Shown here piece after piece: positions 56,331-64,000 of a DNA stretch of 64,000 bases. The notes beneath the pieces are model-generated. The model was not told the DNA's origin. It saw only the letters and a program-made list of their open reading frames with translations, and searched no databases. The position numbers were made by a program, and so were the translations under genes. Location: NCBI RefSeq assembly GCF_001545075.1, contig NZ_FCOB02000013.1:124001-188000 (forward strand), written 5' to 3'. The stretch comes from Caballeronia ptereochthonis. Lineage in GTDB: Bacteria; Pseudomonadota; Gammaproteobacteria; Burkholderiales; Burkholderiaceae. The number at the start of each line of letters is the position of its first letter. Within the stretch, counting starts at the first letter, position 1.

Positions 56331-57239
56331 TTACTCGACCTTCGTTTTTCGCGGTGCGTGCGCGGCTATCTCGCGCGCTAGTTGAACAAAAGAGCCGAGC
56401 GCAGCGGGCGGATTGGGTTCCTTCCACGCGAGGTAGAGTTCGCTTTTCGCGTGCTGTTCGCGCAGAGGACGATAGACGACGTTGTCCATGTGCGTTCGTT
56501 GAACTGACGCCGGTACGAGCGTCACGCCAAACCCGGCGCTTACGAGGCCAAGGGAGGCGTAGATTTGCCCCATTTCAAAGCTCGTGGAAGGAGAAAATCC
56601 GGCAAGTGCGCACAACTGGTTGATGGTGGCGTGATAGTCCGGCGCGACATCTTTACGGTAATTAATGACGCGCAGGTGCATACAGTCCTTGATGGAAATC
56701 TGCCGTTTGGCTGCGAGAGGGTTGTCCTTAGCGATGGCAACGTAAAACGGCTCCTGAAGCAACAAGACGCTGTTCAGTCGAGTATTCGGCGGCAAAGAGC
56801 GGACGAACGCCAGATCGACGTCCCCTCGGTCCAGAGCATTGATCTGTTCCGCAGAGGAAAACCATCGAAGTTCGATTGTTACCGCGGGATAACGCTGCTG
56901 GAATTCACGCAAGAGCGGTGGCAGCAGTGTGTACGCGATGTGCTCGAAGAACCCGACCGCCACCCGGCCGACTTCCCCTCTTGCTGCGCGTTGCGAATCC
57001 ACGATCGCGGAGTTCGTTTCCGTCAGAATTCGCTTGGCCCGTTCTTCGAAAACCTGGCCCGCCGATGAAAGAAACACTCGTTTGCCCCGGCGCTCAAATA
57101 GCGCTACTCCGAGTTCCTCTTCCAGTTCCCGTATCTGCCGGCTCAACGGCGGCTGCGCCATGTGCAGTTCATCCGCCGCCTTCGTAAAGTTGAGTGTGCG
57201 TGCCACCACCAGAAAGTAGCGAAGATGACGTAGCTCCAT
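56331..57239 (-). CDS. LysR-family transcriptional regulator
   Basis: 302-aa regulator of the CatR/BenM-like class: MELRHLRYFLVVARTLNFTKAADELHMAQPPLSRQIRELEEELGVALFERR, then an effector domain with FVRSLPPNTRLNSVLLLQEPFYVAI and GFGVTLVPASVQ. It is divergent from the first PhyH dioxygenase gene over 104 bp, and so the most likely regulator of that cluster. Start at MELRHL rather than an upstream in-frame ATG within the promoter. Confidence 0.9.
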   Translation of the reverse strand: MELRHLRYFLVVARTLNFTKAADELHMAQPPLSRQIRELEEELGVALFERRGKRVFLSSAGQVFEERAKRILTETNSAIVDSQRAARGEVGRVAVGFFEHIAYTLLPPLLREFQQRYPAVTIELRWFSSAEQINALDRGDVDLAFVRSLPPNTRLNSVLLLQEPFYVAIAKDNPLAAKRQISIKDCMHLRVINYRKDVAPDYHATINQLCALAGFSPSTSFEMGQIYASLGLVSAGFGVTLVPASVQRTHMDNVVYRPLREQHAKSELYLAWKEPNPPAALGSFVQLAREIAAHAPRKTKVE

Positions 57240-57253
57240 TTGGAACCTTTTAG

Positions 57254-57263
57254 GTATCGATAC
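57254..57263. promoter_or_regulatory. Palindrome in the LysR/PhyH divergent region
   Basis: GTATCGATAC is a perfect 10-bp palindrome 15 bp upstream of the LysR start, next to an AT-rich stretch (TTATTATATCTTTTACATT) likely to contain the promoter for one or both genes. Confidence 0.35.
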
Positions 57264-57343
57264 GCAACTTATTATATCTTTTACATTGGACGCGACGGGT
57301 CTTACGATCATGACATCACACCGACGAGCCAGGAGATCCCTTC

Positions 57344-58150
57344 ATGAGACTTACCGCGTCACAGTTGGATGCGTACGAGCGCGATGGGTTCGTTGTGCTG
57401 CCCGAGCTTTTCTCGGAAGAAGAAATCGCGCATATGAAGTGCGAGTTGCGCCGAATCCAGGAGATTGACACCGACCATCTTGTCCGGGAAAAAACGGGTG
57501 GCATCGCAAAAACGATCTACAAGGTTCACGAGACTGAAAGTCCGACGGCATCGGCGGTTTTTCACTGCGCAGTGCGCTCTCCCAGATTGCTCGAGCCGGC
57601 ACAGCAACTGATCGACGATACCCAACTCTACGTCTATCACACGAAGTGCAATTTGAAGACGGCAATCGACGGTTCCGTCTGGCAATGGCATCAAGACTTC
57701 GGCACCTGGCATATCGACGGCGTGAAAGAGCCGAAGATGACAACCGCGTTGGTCATGCTCGACGAGCCGACCGAAATGGGCGGATGTCTCTACTTCATCC
57801 CGGGAAGCCACAAACTAGGTTCACTCGATCCGGCGTTCGATGAAGCAACCGGTTACCGCTTCTACGTGCTACCCAAGCCGACCATGCTTGATATTTTGTC
57901 TAGCCATCCCAAGGCCGTGCCTATCATCGGCCGCCCGGGGACAGTCGTGTTCTTCGACGCCAACATTGTGCATTCTTCGGGTCACAATCTGTCCGGTGAC
58001 GATCGATGGCAGGCCTATGTCGTCTACAACCAGTTGAAGAACAAGCCTGAGGAAGTCGAGCAGCCGCGACCGGATTATGTGCGTTCGACCAATTTTGCTC
58101 CTCTTGAGGTTGGTTCAGACGAGATTCTCGATAGCGTTCAGATCGGCTGA
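57344..58150 (+). CDS. Phytanoyl-CoA dioxygenase (PhyH)-family Fe(II)/2-oxoglutarate oxygenase, copy 1
   Basis: 268-aa cytoplasmic oxygenase predicted to hydroxylate a small substrate using Fe(II), O2 and 2-oxoglutarate. The iron triad is H116 and D118 (WQWHQD) with H210 (IVHSSGHN). R221 (RWQAY) is placed to bind 2-oxoglutarate, and YFIPGSHKLG is family-typical. It begins MRLTASQLDAYERDGFVVLPELF, the normal PhyH start. It is a paralog of the next PhyH gene, sharing the whole architecture but with a different substrate-side segment (VKEPKMTTALVML against PDDDLLTAMVML). Confidence 0.88.
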   Translation: MRLTASQLDAYERDGFVVLPELFSEEEIAHMKCELRRIQEIDTDHLVREKTGGIAKTIYKVHETESPTASAVFHCAVRSPRLLEPAQQLIDDTQLYVYHTKCNLKTAIDGSVWQWHQDFGTWHIDGVKEPKMTTALVMLDEPTEMGGCLYFIPGSHKLGSLDPAFDEATGYRFYVLPKPTMLDILSSHPKAVPIIGRPGTVVFFDANIVHSSGHNLSGDDRWQAYVVYNQLKNKPEEVEQPRPDYVRSTNFAPLEVGSDEILDSVQIG

Positions 58151-58635
58151 ATTGCCGCGGGCGTCGCTCGCCAGCGCGCGCGTGCCTGGGGGGAGCGGCG
58201 AGCCAGAACGTGATTGCCCATCTTCATTTTCGGCAACCGGCCAGGAAGAGACATTCGACCCAGCGCCAGAAATCGTTAGCAATGTGCCTTCGATTGATAC
58301 CACTCTTCGACGTACAACTTTTACTGTGAGCAAGCTCAACGAATGGTGGCGGGCGGGGAGCTTTGCACACGGTTGAATCGCAAAAGGCCTGCACTCATTC
58401 GTCGGAATCGCATCCGTCACGGATGTAATGCGGGTTTACCGAATCACCAATGAAGATTAAGCCAGTTTGGGCTGCCATCTCCGCAGGAGATGGCTCCATC
58501 GCTATCTACGTCTTTACATCATTAGACAGCCAAATGCATCATCAAGCCATATTCCTTGACAACGTGATTCTTGGGCTAACGCGCATTGCCCAGCAGGTTA
58601 CTCGGTAAACAATGCCCTTAAGAACGGAGACAAAA
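58151..58635. other. 485-bp spacer between the two PhyH genes
   Basis: No coding sequence recognised. The right half is AT-rich for this window (58440-58610) and includes TTGACA at about 58555, so a separate promoter for the second PhyH gene is possible. Confidence 0.45.
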
Positions 58636-59454
58636 GTGCAACTTACGAAACAACAGATTGCAGAGTATCACCGCGACGGTTTTCTGATCATCCCAGACGT
58701 GTTCGACGCGGAAGAGGTCAACGCTCTTAGGTCTGAGATCGAACGCCTGAAGCAAGTGGAGTTCAAGACTATCTTCCGCGAGCGTGAAGGCGCGGTACGT
58801 TCAATCTTCCAGGCACATGACGACACTGTGCCGGTCTACTCACCCGCGATTCGGGCGCTGACCCGCTCGCCGAAAACCCTGGCGCCGGCCATGCAACTCC
58901 TGGGCGACGACAAGGTGTACGTTATGCACACCAAGATCAACGTCAAGCCAGCGCTTGAAGGCACCGGTTGGCTGTGGCACCAGGATCATGGCTATTGGGT
59001 GCACGACGGGTATCCGGACGACGACCTGCTTACCGCCATGGTGATGTTGGGCGACACTAAGGAAATCCAGGGCGCGCTCTACATCATTCCCGGCAGCCAC
59101 AAATTCGGCCTTCAGGATCACTACTTCGACGACAGCAAGGCAGCGTACCAACTGCCACAGCGCGCCGTGCAGATCGATCGCCTTAAGGAAGTGATGGAGA
59201 AATCCCCCGAGCCGATCCCCATCGTCGGCAAGGCCGGTACGCTGGTGCTGTTCCACTGCCTGACGATCCACGGTTCGGGTGTGAACATGTCGCGCGACAG
59301 CCGCTGGCAGGCCTACATTACCTACAACCGCTGCGCCAATCCCCCGCGCGAGGTCGAGAAGCCCCGTGGCGAGTTCACGCGTTCGATGAACTGGGCGCCC
59401 GTCCCAGTCGAACACGACCGAGCAATCGTCGAGGGTGCGCACGCGCCATCATAG
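58636..59454 (+). CDS. Phytanoyl-CoA dioxygenase (PhyH)-family Fe(II)/2-oxoglutarate oxygenase, copy 2
   Basis: 272-aa paralog of copy 1. Iron ligands are H115 and D117 (WLWHQD) and H212 (TIHGSGVN); R223 (RWQAY) completes the co-substrate site. GTG at 58636 has GGAGA nine bases upstream and gives MQLTKQQIAEYHRDGF, which lines up with copy 1. The ATG 24 bp earlier has no ribosome-binding site. Copy 2 keeps a conserved YVMHTKINVKPALEGTGWLW segment. The pair may act on successive positions of one substrate or on two related substrates. Confidence 0.88.
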   Translation: MQLTKQQIAEYHRDGFLIIPDVFDAEEVNALRSEIERLKQVEFKTIFREREGAVRSIFQAHDDTVPVYSPAIRALTRSPKTLAPAMQLLGDDKVYVMHTKINVKPALEGTGWLWHQDHGYWVHDGYPDDDLLTAMVMLGDTKEIQGALYIIPGSHKFGLQDHYFDDSKAAYQLPQRAVQIDRLKEVMEKSPEPIPIVGKAGTLVLFHCLTIHGSGVNMSRDSRWQAYITYNRCANPPREVEKPRGEFTRSMNWAPVPVEHDRAIVEGAHAPS

Positions 59455-59464
59455 TGCCCGCGAT

Positions 59465-59486
59465 GCGGGCGGCAGGTGTTGCCCGC
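59465..59486 (+). terminator. Hairpin after the second PhyH gene
   Basis: GCGGGC and GCCCGC pair around a 10-base loop, 10 bp past the stop. No strong T-tract follows, so termination is tentative. Confidence 0.3.
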
Positions 59487-59810
59487 ATACCGCTCCAGTT
59501 TCCGTCGGTGGCGCTGCAACGCGTCGGGCGAGGCTGCGCACTACCTTGGCGGCCGAGTTGCCAAAATCCGCAGAACGAGTCAGTCAACAAAGTGTCGAGG
59601 CACGTTGTGCAATTCCCCGCGATGAGCGCGACGGGAAGTGCCTGCCTATTCCGGACCGGAGGCAGGAGCCTGACAAGATTGGCACCGTAGGCCAGAGATG
59701 TAGTTGAACCAAGCGGCATCGCCGTCCCTTGAACGATCGGACTTCAGGTGACTCAGGGGCGCGGATGTCGCGAGGTTACCCAGGCGAGAACAACACTAGG
59801 AGACAAGGTC
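59487..59810. other. Spacer before the MFS gene, no supportable gene
   Basis: Short frames only. Carries the leader and probably the promoter of the MFS-aldehyde dehydrogenase genes. No palindrome stands out. Confidence 0.4.
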
Positions 59811-61112
59811 ATGTACAACCACGCGATCGAATACGAACCGACACGGGAAGAGCAGTCGCATGCTTACGCCAAGGTCACGGCGCGAATTATCCCATTCCTG
59901 TTCCTTTGCTATGTCGCGGCCTATCTCGACCGCGTGAACGTCGGTTTCGCAAAGCTCCAGATGATGAGCGACCTCGGCCTGAGCGATGCCGCGTATGGAC
60001 TGGGCGCCGGCGTGTTCTTTATCGGGTATTTGCTGTGCGAAGTCCCTAGCAACCTTATTATGATGAAGGTGGGTGCGCGCCGCTGGATCGCTCGGATAAT
60101 GATCACATGGGCCCTGGTCTCCGCGGCGATGATGCTCGTCAAGTCGCCGACCAGTTTCTATATCACCCGCTTCCTGCTGGGCGTCGCGGAGGCCGGCTTC
60201 TTTCCTGCGGTCGCGCTGTACCTGACGTACTGGTTCCCGCCGTCGCGCTGCGCCAAGGCCACCGCGTTGTTCATGACCGCGATCCCGATGTCCGGCGTGT
60301 TCGGCGGTCCGCTGTCCGGCTACATCCTGCACTCGATGAGCGACCTCGGCGGCCTCGCTGCCTGGCAGTGGCTGTTCCTGATCGAAGCGCTACCTTCGCT
60401 TATCCTTGGCGTCGCTGCGTTCTTTTTCCTGGACGACCGGGTAGAGGATGCGAAGTGGCTGACCGCGCAGGAGCGCGCCATATTGGCCACCAATCTCAAG
60501 AGCGAGCAACACCATCGGCACCTTAACTCGCTGCGCGAAGGCTTTGCGAACAAGAAGATCTGGGTGCTGAGCATCATGTTCCTGTTCTTTACGATGGGCC
60601 TGTACGGAATCAGTTTCTGGCTTCCCACCATCATCAAGCAGAGCGGCGTCGCCGATCCGCTCAATGTCGGGCTGCTAACGGCCCTGCCATACGGCGCGGC
60701 CGCCATCGCGATGGTCATGGTCAGCAGGAGTTCCGACGCGCGACGCGAACGCCGCTGGCACGTTGCAATCCCTGGTCTGATCGGATCATTGGGCCTGCTG
60801 GTGAGCGCACTCAATTCGCACGACACGACGATCTCGCTCGTCGCGCTGACGTTCGGCACCGCCGGAGTGCTGACCACTATCTCGCAGTTCTGGGTGCTTC
60901 CGCCGAGCTTTATGGGCGGCGCTGCGGTTGCTGCGGGCTTCGCGGTCGCAAACACGATAGGGAGCGTCTCTGGTCTCGTTGCGCCGTATCTGATTGGCCT
61001 CGTGCAGGGGGTCTCCCATAGCACCACCGGCGGCGTCCTTGCGCTTGCGGCGTGTGGCGTCCTCGGCAGCGTCATGGTGTTCATGATCGATTCAAAGTCG
61101 GTGAACCACTGA
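59811..61112 (+). CDS. MFS transporter, anion:cation symporter (ACS) family
   Basis: 433-aa importer of organic anions with 12 helices. YLDRVNVGFAKLQMMSDLGLSDAAYGLGAGVFFIGYLLCEVPSNLIMMKVGAR is the ACS signature, and FLLGVAEAGFFPAVALYLTYWFPPSRCAKATALFM is motif-typical. The ATG at 59811 follows GGAGACAAGG; a longer frame from 59748 lacks this. It probably brings in the substrate of the PhyH oxygenases as a carboxylate. Confidence 0.87.
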   Translation: MYNHAIEYEPTREEQSHAYAKVTARIIPFLFLCYVAAYLDRVNVGFAKLQMMSDLGLSDAAYGLGAGVFFIGYLLCEVPSNLIMMKVGARRWIARIMITWALVSAAMMLVKSPTSFYITRFLLGVAEAGFFPAVALYLTYWFPPSRCAKATALFMTAIPMSGVFGGPLSGYILHSMSDLGGLAAWQWLFLIEALPSLILGVAAFFFLDDRVEDAKWLTAQERAILATNLKSEQHHRHLNSLREGFANKKIWVLSIMFLFFTMGLYGISFWLPTIIKQSGVADPLNVGLLTALPYGAAAIAMVMVSRSSDARRERRWHVAIPGLIGSLGLLVSALNSHDTTISLVALTFGTAGVLTTISQFWVLPPSFMGGAAVAAGFAVANTIGSVSGLVAPYLIGLVQGVSHSTTGGVLALAACGVLGSVMVFMIDSKSVNH

Positions 61113-61159
61113 CTCGCCGGGGCAGTCTGGTTCGTTACCTACGTCATTTTGAGGACAGC

Positions 61160-62647
61160 ATGGAAAACCTGAAGAAGTATCAGATGTACATCGGCGGGGA
61201 GTGGGTCGATGCCGCCTCGGGTGATTATTTCGAAACCGATAACCCCTACACGGGCAGGCCGTGGGGCCTGATTCCGCGAGGCGGCCAGCAGGACGTCGAT
61301 AGTGCGGTGAACGCCGCTCACCGCACTCTGAACTCTGTCGAGTGGCGCGGCATGACAGCCTCCAAGCGCGGGCAACTGCTGCGTGCGCTAGGCGATATGC
61401 TGGGCGAACACGCGCCGCACTTGGCCGAGATCGAGGTGCGCGATAACGGCAAGCTCTATGCCGAGATGAGCCAACAGACGGAATACCTTCGGCAGTGGTA
61501 TTACTACTTCGGCGGCCTCGCAGACAAGATCGAAGGCGCGGTCATCCCGATCGACAAGGCTGACAATTTCACGTTCACTCAATACGAACCGCTCGGGGTG
61601 ATTGCCGCGATCATTCCTTGGAACTCACCTCTGTTCCTGGCCGCGTGGAAAATCGCGCCGGCGCTCGCCGCAGGAAATACGCTCGTCATCAAGCCGTCCG
61701 AGTTTACCTCGGCATCGATGCTGGAATTCGCCAAGATCTTTGAGAAGGTCGGCTTACCGGCCGGCGTCCTGAACGTCGTCACCGGGTTCGGCGTCGAGGT
61801 GGGCGCCCCGCTGGCGGTGCATCCGCTGGTTGCCAAGGTCGCGTTCACTGGCTCGGAGACGACCGGCAAGCGGATCTATGCCACTGCCGCCGAAGGCCTT
61901 AAGAAGGTGTCTCTCGAGCTGGGCGGAAAGTCTGCCAACATGGTTTTCGAGGATGCGCATCTGGACAACGCAGTCAAGGGCGTCATCTCGGGCATCTTTG
62001 CTGCCTGCGGCCAGACCTGCGTCGCAGGCTCGCGGCTGCTCGTGCAACGTAGCATTCACGACAATTTCGTCCACAAACTGGTCGATCTTGCGCGCACCGC
62101 GCGCCTCGGCGATCCCATGCTGTCGACAACGCAGCTGGGCCCGGTCACGAATCGCCCTCAGCTGTCGAAGATCCTTGATTACATCGGCATCGCGAAGCAG
62201 GAGGGCGCCGAGGCGGTGATCGGCGGCAAGCAGCCGAAGGAAGCCTCGTTGCAAGCGGGCTGGTTCGTCGAACCCACGATTTTCATAGGGATCGCCAATT
62301 CGATGCGGATCGCTCGGGAAGAGGTCTTCGGGCCGGTGCTGTCGGTCATCCCGTTTGACGACGAAGAAGAGGCGGTTGCCTTAGCCAACGACTCAAACTA
62401 CGGCCTCGCCGCGGGCCTTTGGACCAGCGACTACCGCCGCGCCTTGCGGCTTCCTTCGCAGTTGCAGGTGGGCACCGTATGGGTCAACACTTACCGAGCG
62501 ATGAGCTACATGGCGCCGTTCGGCGGCTACAAGCAGAGCGGCATCGGCAAGGAGAGTGGCCAGGACATGATCAAGGACTATCTCCAGAAAAAGACTGTCT
62601 GGATGTCGACGCAAGAAGAAGTCCCCAACCCGTTCATCATTCGGTGA
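61160..62647 (+). CDS. NAD(P)-dependent aldehyde dehydrogenase
   Basis: 495-aa aldehyde dehydrogenase. Catalytic N155 (IIPWNSPLF), E253 (SLELGGKSA) and C287 (GQTCVAG) are all present, along with cofactor segment KPSEFTSAS and FTGSETTGKRIY. It starts 47 bp after the MFS gene with GAGGAC. In the cluster it would oxidise an aldehyde, for example one released when a PhyH enzyme hydroxylates a carbon next to a heteroatom and the product fragments. Confidence 0.92.
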   Translation: MENLKKYQMYIGGEWVDAASGDYFETDNPYTGRPWGLIPRGGQQDVDSAVNAAHRTLNSVEWRGMTASKRGQLLRALGDMLGEHAPHLAEIEVRDNGKLYAEMSQQTEYLRQWYYYFGGLADKIEGAVIPIDKADNFTFTQYEPLGVIAAIIPWNSPLFLAAWKIAPALAAGNTLVIKPSEFTSASMLEFAKIFEKVGLPAGVLNVVTGFGVEVGAPLAVHPLVAKVAFTGSETTGKRIYATAAEGLKKVSLELGGKSANMVFEDAHLDNAVKGVISGIFAACGQTCVAGSRLLVQRSIHDNFVHKLVDLARTARLGDPMLSTTQLGPVTNRPQLSKILDYIGIAKQEGAEAVIGGKQPKEASLQAGWFVEPTIFIGIANSMRIAREEVFGPVLSVIPFDDEEEAVALANDSNYGLAAGLWTSDYRRALRLPSQLQVGTVWVNTYRAMSYMAPFGGYKQSGIGKESGQDMIKDYLQKKTVWMSTQEEVPNPFIIR

Positions 62648-62677
62648 CCGTAACTATCACCTTCCACGCCTGCACAA

Positions 62678-63577
62678 ATGAAGCTCGACCCTTACTCCCT
62701 GCGGCTATTCGTTCGAGTTGTCGAAGAGGGCACGATCATGGGCGCCGCCGAACGTGAGCACATCGCGCCATCTGCAGTGAGCAAGCGGGTCAGCGAGCTT
62801 GAGACCATCCTCAACACACACTTGATCGAGCGAAGCAACAAGGGGATCTTGCCTACCGAGGCGGGTGTCGCGCTGCTCGGGCTCGCGCGCAACGTGTTGC
62901 ACGGCCTGGATGATATTTATTTCCAGATGCGTGACTACTCCAGCGGTACGCGGGGCTACGTGCGGATGTACGCGAACATCTCTGCGATCACGCAGTTCCT
63001 GCCGGCAGAGTTGAACTTGTTCCTAGCCAAGTTTCCGCTGGTGGAGGTGCATCTTGAGGAGAAGATCAGCTCGACGATCACTAAATCTTTGGCGGAATCG
63101 GTTGTCGACATCGGGATATTCACATCCGGCACGCACGCCGGAGAGATCGAGACATTTCCATATCGCGCTGACGACCTGGTGTTGATTACCCCAGTGAATC
63201 ATCCGCTTGCTGCCAAAGATGCGGTCTCGTTCAGCGATACCTTGGAATTCCAGTATGTCGGTCTGCATGCCGGCGGTTCGATGAACATAGCCCTGACTAA
63301 CGCCGCGAGCCGCGCGAACCGGCCCATGAAGATCCGCGTGCAGGTGACAAGCTTCGATGCGCTATGCCTGATGGTCGAAGCAGGCCTGGGAATTGGCATC
63401 TTGCCGAGGATCAGCGCAGAGCTTTTCGTCAGGGCGTTGAAGGTCAGGATGTTGACGCTCGAGGAGCCCTGGGCGAATCGCGAACTCGTAATTGGAGTAC
63501 GCAGCTACGTTGCGCTCCCGGCTGCAGCGCGGTGCCTGGTCGATCACCTGCGCAGGCCATCCTTCGAAGCTCTTTGA
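62678..63577 (+). CDS. LysR-family transcriptional regulator
   Basis: 299-aa LysR regulator with HTH LRLFVRVVEEGTIMGAAEREHIAPSAVSKRVSELETILNTHLIERSNKGILPTEAG and an effector domain ending GLGIGILPRISAELFV. It lies inside the cluster in the same direction, between the aldehyde dehydrogenase (30 bp) and a CoA-transferase (61 bp), so the module has two LysR proteins. Confidence 0.9.
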   Translation: MKLDPYSLRLFVRVVEEGTIMGAAEREHIAPSAVSKRVSELETILNTHLIERSNKGILPTEAGVALLGLARNVLHGLDDIYFQMRDYSSGTRGYVRMYANISAITQFLPAELNLFLAKFPLVEVHLEEKISSTITKSLAESVVDIGIFTSGTHAGEIETFPYRADDLVLITPVNHPLAAKDAVSFSDTLEFQYVGLHAGGSMNIALTNAASRANRPMKIRVQVTSFDALCLMVEAGLGIGILPRISAELFVRALKVRMLTLEEPWANRELVIGVRSYVALPAAARCLVDHLRRPSFEAL

Positions 63578-63582
63578 ATCGC

Positions 63583-63606
63583 GCGTCGATCCGTTAGGAT
63601 CGACGC
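63583..63606 (+). terminator. Perfect 10-bp stem hairpin between LysR and CoA-transferase genes
   Basis: GCGTCGATCC and GGATCGACGC pair perfectly around GTTA, starting 5 bp after the LysR stop. There is no U-tract beyond CCTATTG, so it may act as a weak terminator, an RNA processing stop or an operator. Confidence 0.4.
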
Positions 63607-63638
63607 CCTATTGAACAACAACGCGATCCAAACCAAAC

Positions 63639-64000
63639 ATGGACACAAACAAAGCACTGCCGCTGGCTGGCATTCGCATATTGGAGATGGGCTCGTTGAT
63701 CGCAGGTCCGTTCGCCGCCAAGATTCTGGGCGAATTCGGCGCCGAGGTCATCAAGATCGAGCCGCCCGTTGCCGGCGACCCGTTACGCAGATGGCGCAAG
63801 ATGCACCAAGGGACGTCGCTCTGGTGGCAGGTTCAATCGCGTAACAAAAAGTCCGTCGCGGTCGACCTCAAGTCGGAGAAGGGGCGTGAGCTCGTTCGAA
63901 AGCTTGCCTGTTCGTGCGACATCGTGATCGAGAATTTTCGTCCCGGCACGCTAGAGGGTTGGGATCTCGGCTGGGAGACATTGTCGGCACTCAACCCACG
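63639..64000 (+). CDS. CaiB/BaiF type III CoA-transferase, C-terminus beyond window
   Basis: First 120 codons of a CoA-transferase: LPLAGIRILEMGSLIAGPFAAKILGEFGAEVIKIEPPVAGDPLRRWRKM, then WWQVQSRNKKSVAVDLKSEKGRELVRKL and IVIENFRPGTLEGW. The frame is open to the right edge. As the last visible gene of the PhyH cluster it suggests that the acid made by the aldehyde dehydrogenase is activated to a CoA ester. Confidence 0.9.
   Translation, partial: MDTNKALPLAGIRILEMGSLIAGPFAAKILGEFGAEVIKIEPPVAGDPLRRWRKMHQGTSLWWQVQSRNKKSVAVDLKSEKGRELVRKLACSCDIVIENFRPGTLEGWDLGWETLSALNP

Overview
This is a GC-rich, densely packed stretch of bacterial DNA. Its gene families (a GntR/glucarate dehydratase-like pair, fused peptide-type ABC ATPases, SsuADCB, a pim-like beta-oxidation operon, and many LysR/IclR/GlxA regulators) suggest Burkholderiales, close to Burkholderia, Paraburkholderia or Caballeronia. 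No rRNA, tRNA, replication or conjugation gene and no intact insertion sequence was seen. The content is almost wholly accessory catabolism and transport, as expected for a secondary chromosome or megaplasmid; that placement is inference.

Layout: 1-3.5 kb holds a GntR regulator divergent from a sugar-acid dehydratase and an MFS transporter. 4-23 kb is one large sulfur-scavenging block: two complete peptide-type ABC importers with fused ATPases, a DszC/SfnB-like and a DszA/NtaA-like flavin monooxygenase, ssuA-ssuD-ssuC-ssuB, a convergent FMN reductase and a nitroreductase. 23.8-38 kb is a hydrolase and oxidoreductase island: two exported epoxide hydrolases, an alpha/beta hydrolase, an NmrA-like protein, a nitrilase remnant, a CYTH-CHAD protein, an Old Yellow Enzyme gene with an internal stop, a frameshifted TauE gene, a MocR regulator and a GlxA regulator. 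38-48.4 kb is a LysR-linked beta-oxidation operon ending in a collapsed electron-transfer-flavoprotein remnant. 48.4-50.4 kb is a DUF485/ActP acetate-type symporter pair. 50.4-52 kb is decayed DNA. 52.3-55.1 kb is a dehydroquinase/MHS transporter/IclR module. 55.5-64 kb holds a small potassium-channel-like protein and a LysR-controlled cluster with two paralogous Fe(II)/2-oxoglutarate (PhyH) dioxygenases, an MFS transporter, an aldehyde dehydrogenase, a second LysR and a CoA-transferase that runs off the right edge.

The strongest non-obvious signal is regulatory. A 46-bp promoter architecture occurs four times (near 32.98, 33.21, 35.59 and 51.23 kb): a 14-bp upstream box, a TTGRWT -35, exactly 17 bp, then a TANNAT -10. 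One copy lies beside the MocR gene and the others beside broken or remnant genes. A second element, 39 of 42 bases identical, lies between the epoxide hydrolase and GlxA genes (37.2 kb) and again upstream of a decayed hydrolase (50.9 kb). Together with at least seven damaged genes, these look like two local regulons caught during decay.

All function calls rest on motif and family recognition by eye. Substrates of the transporters and the PhyH cluster are not determined by the sequence.
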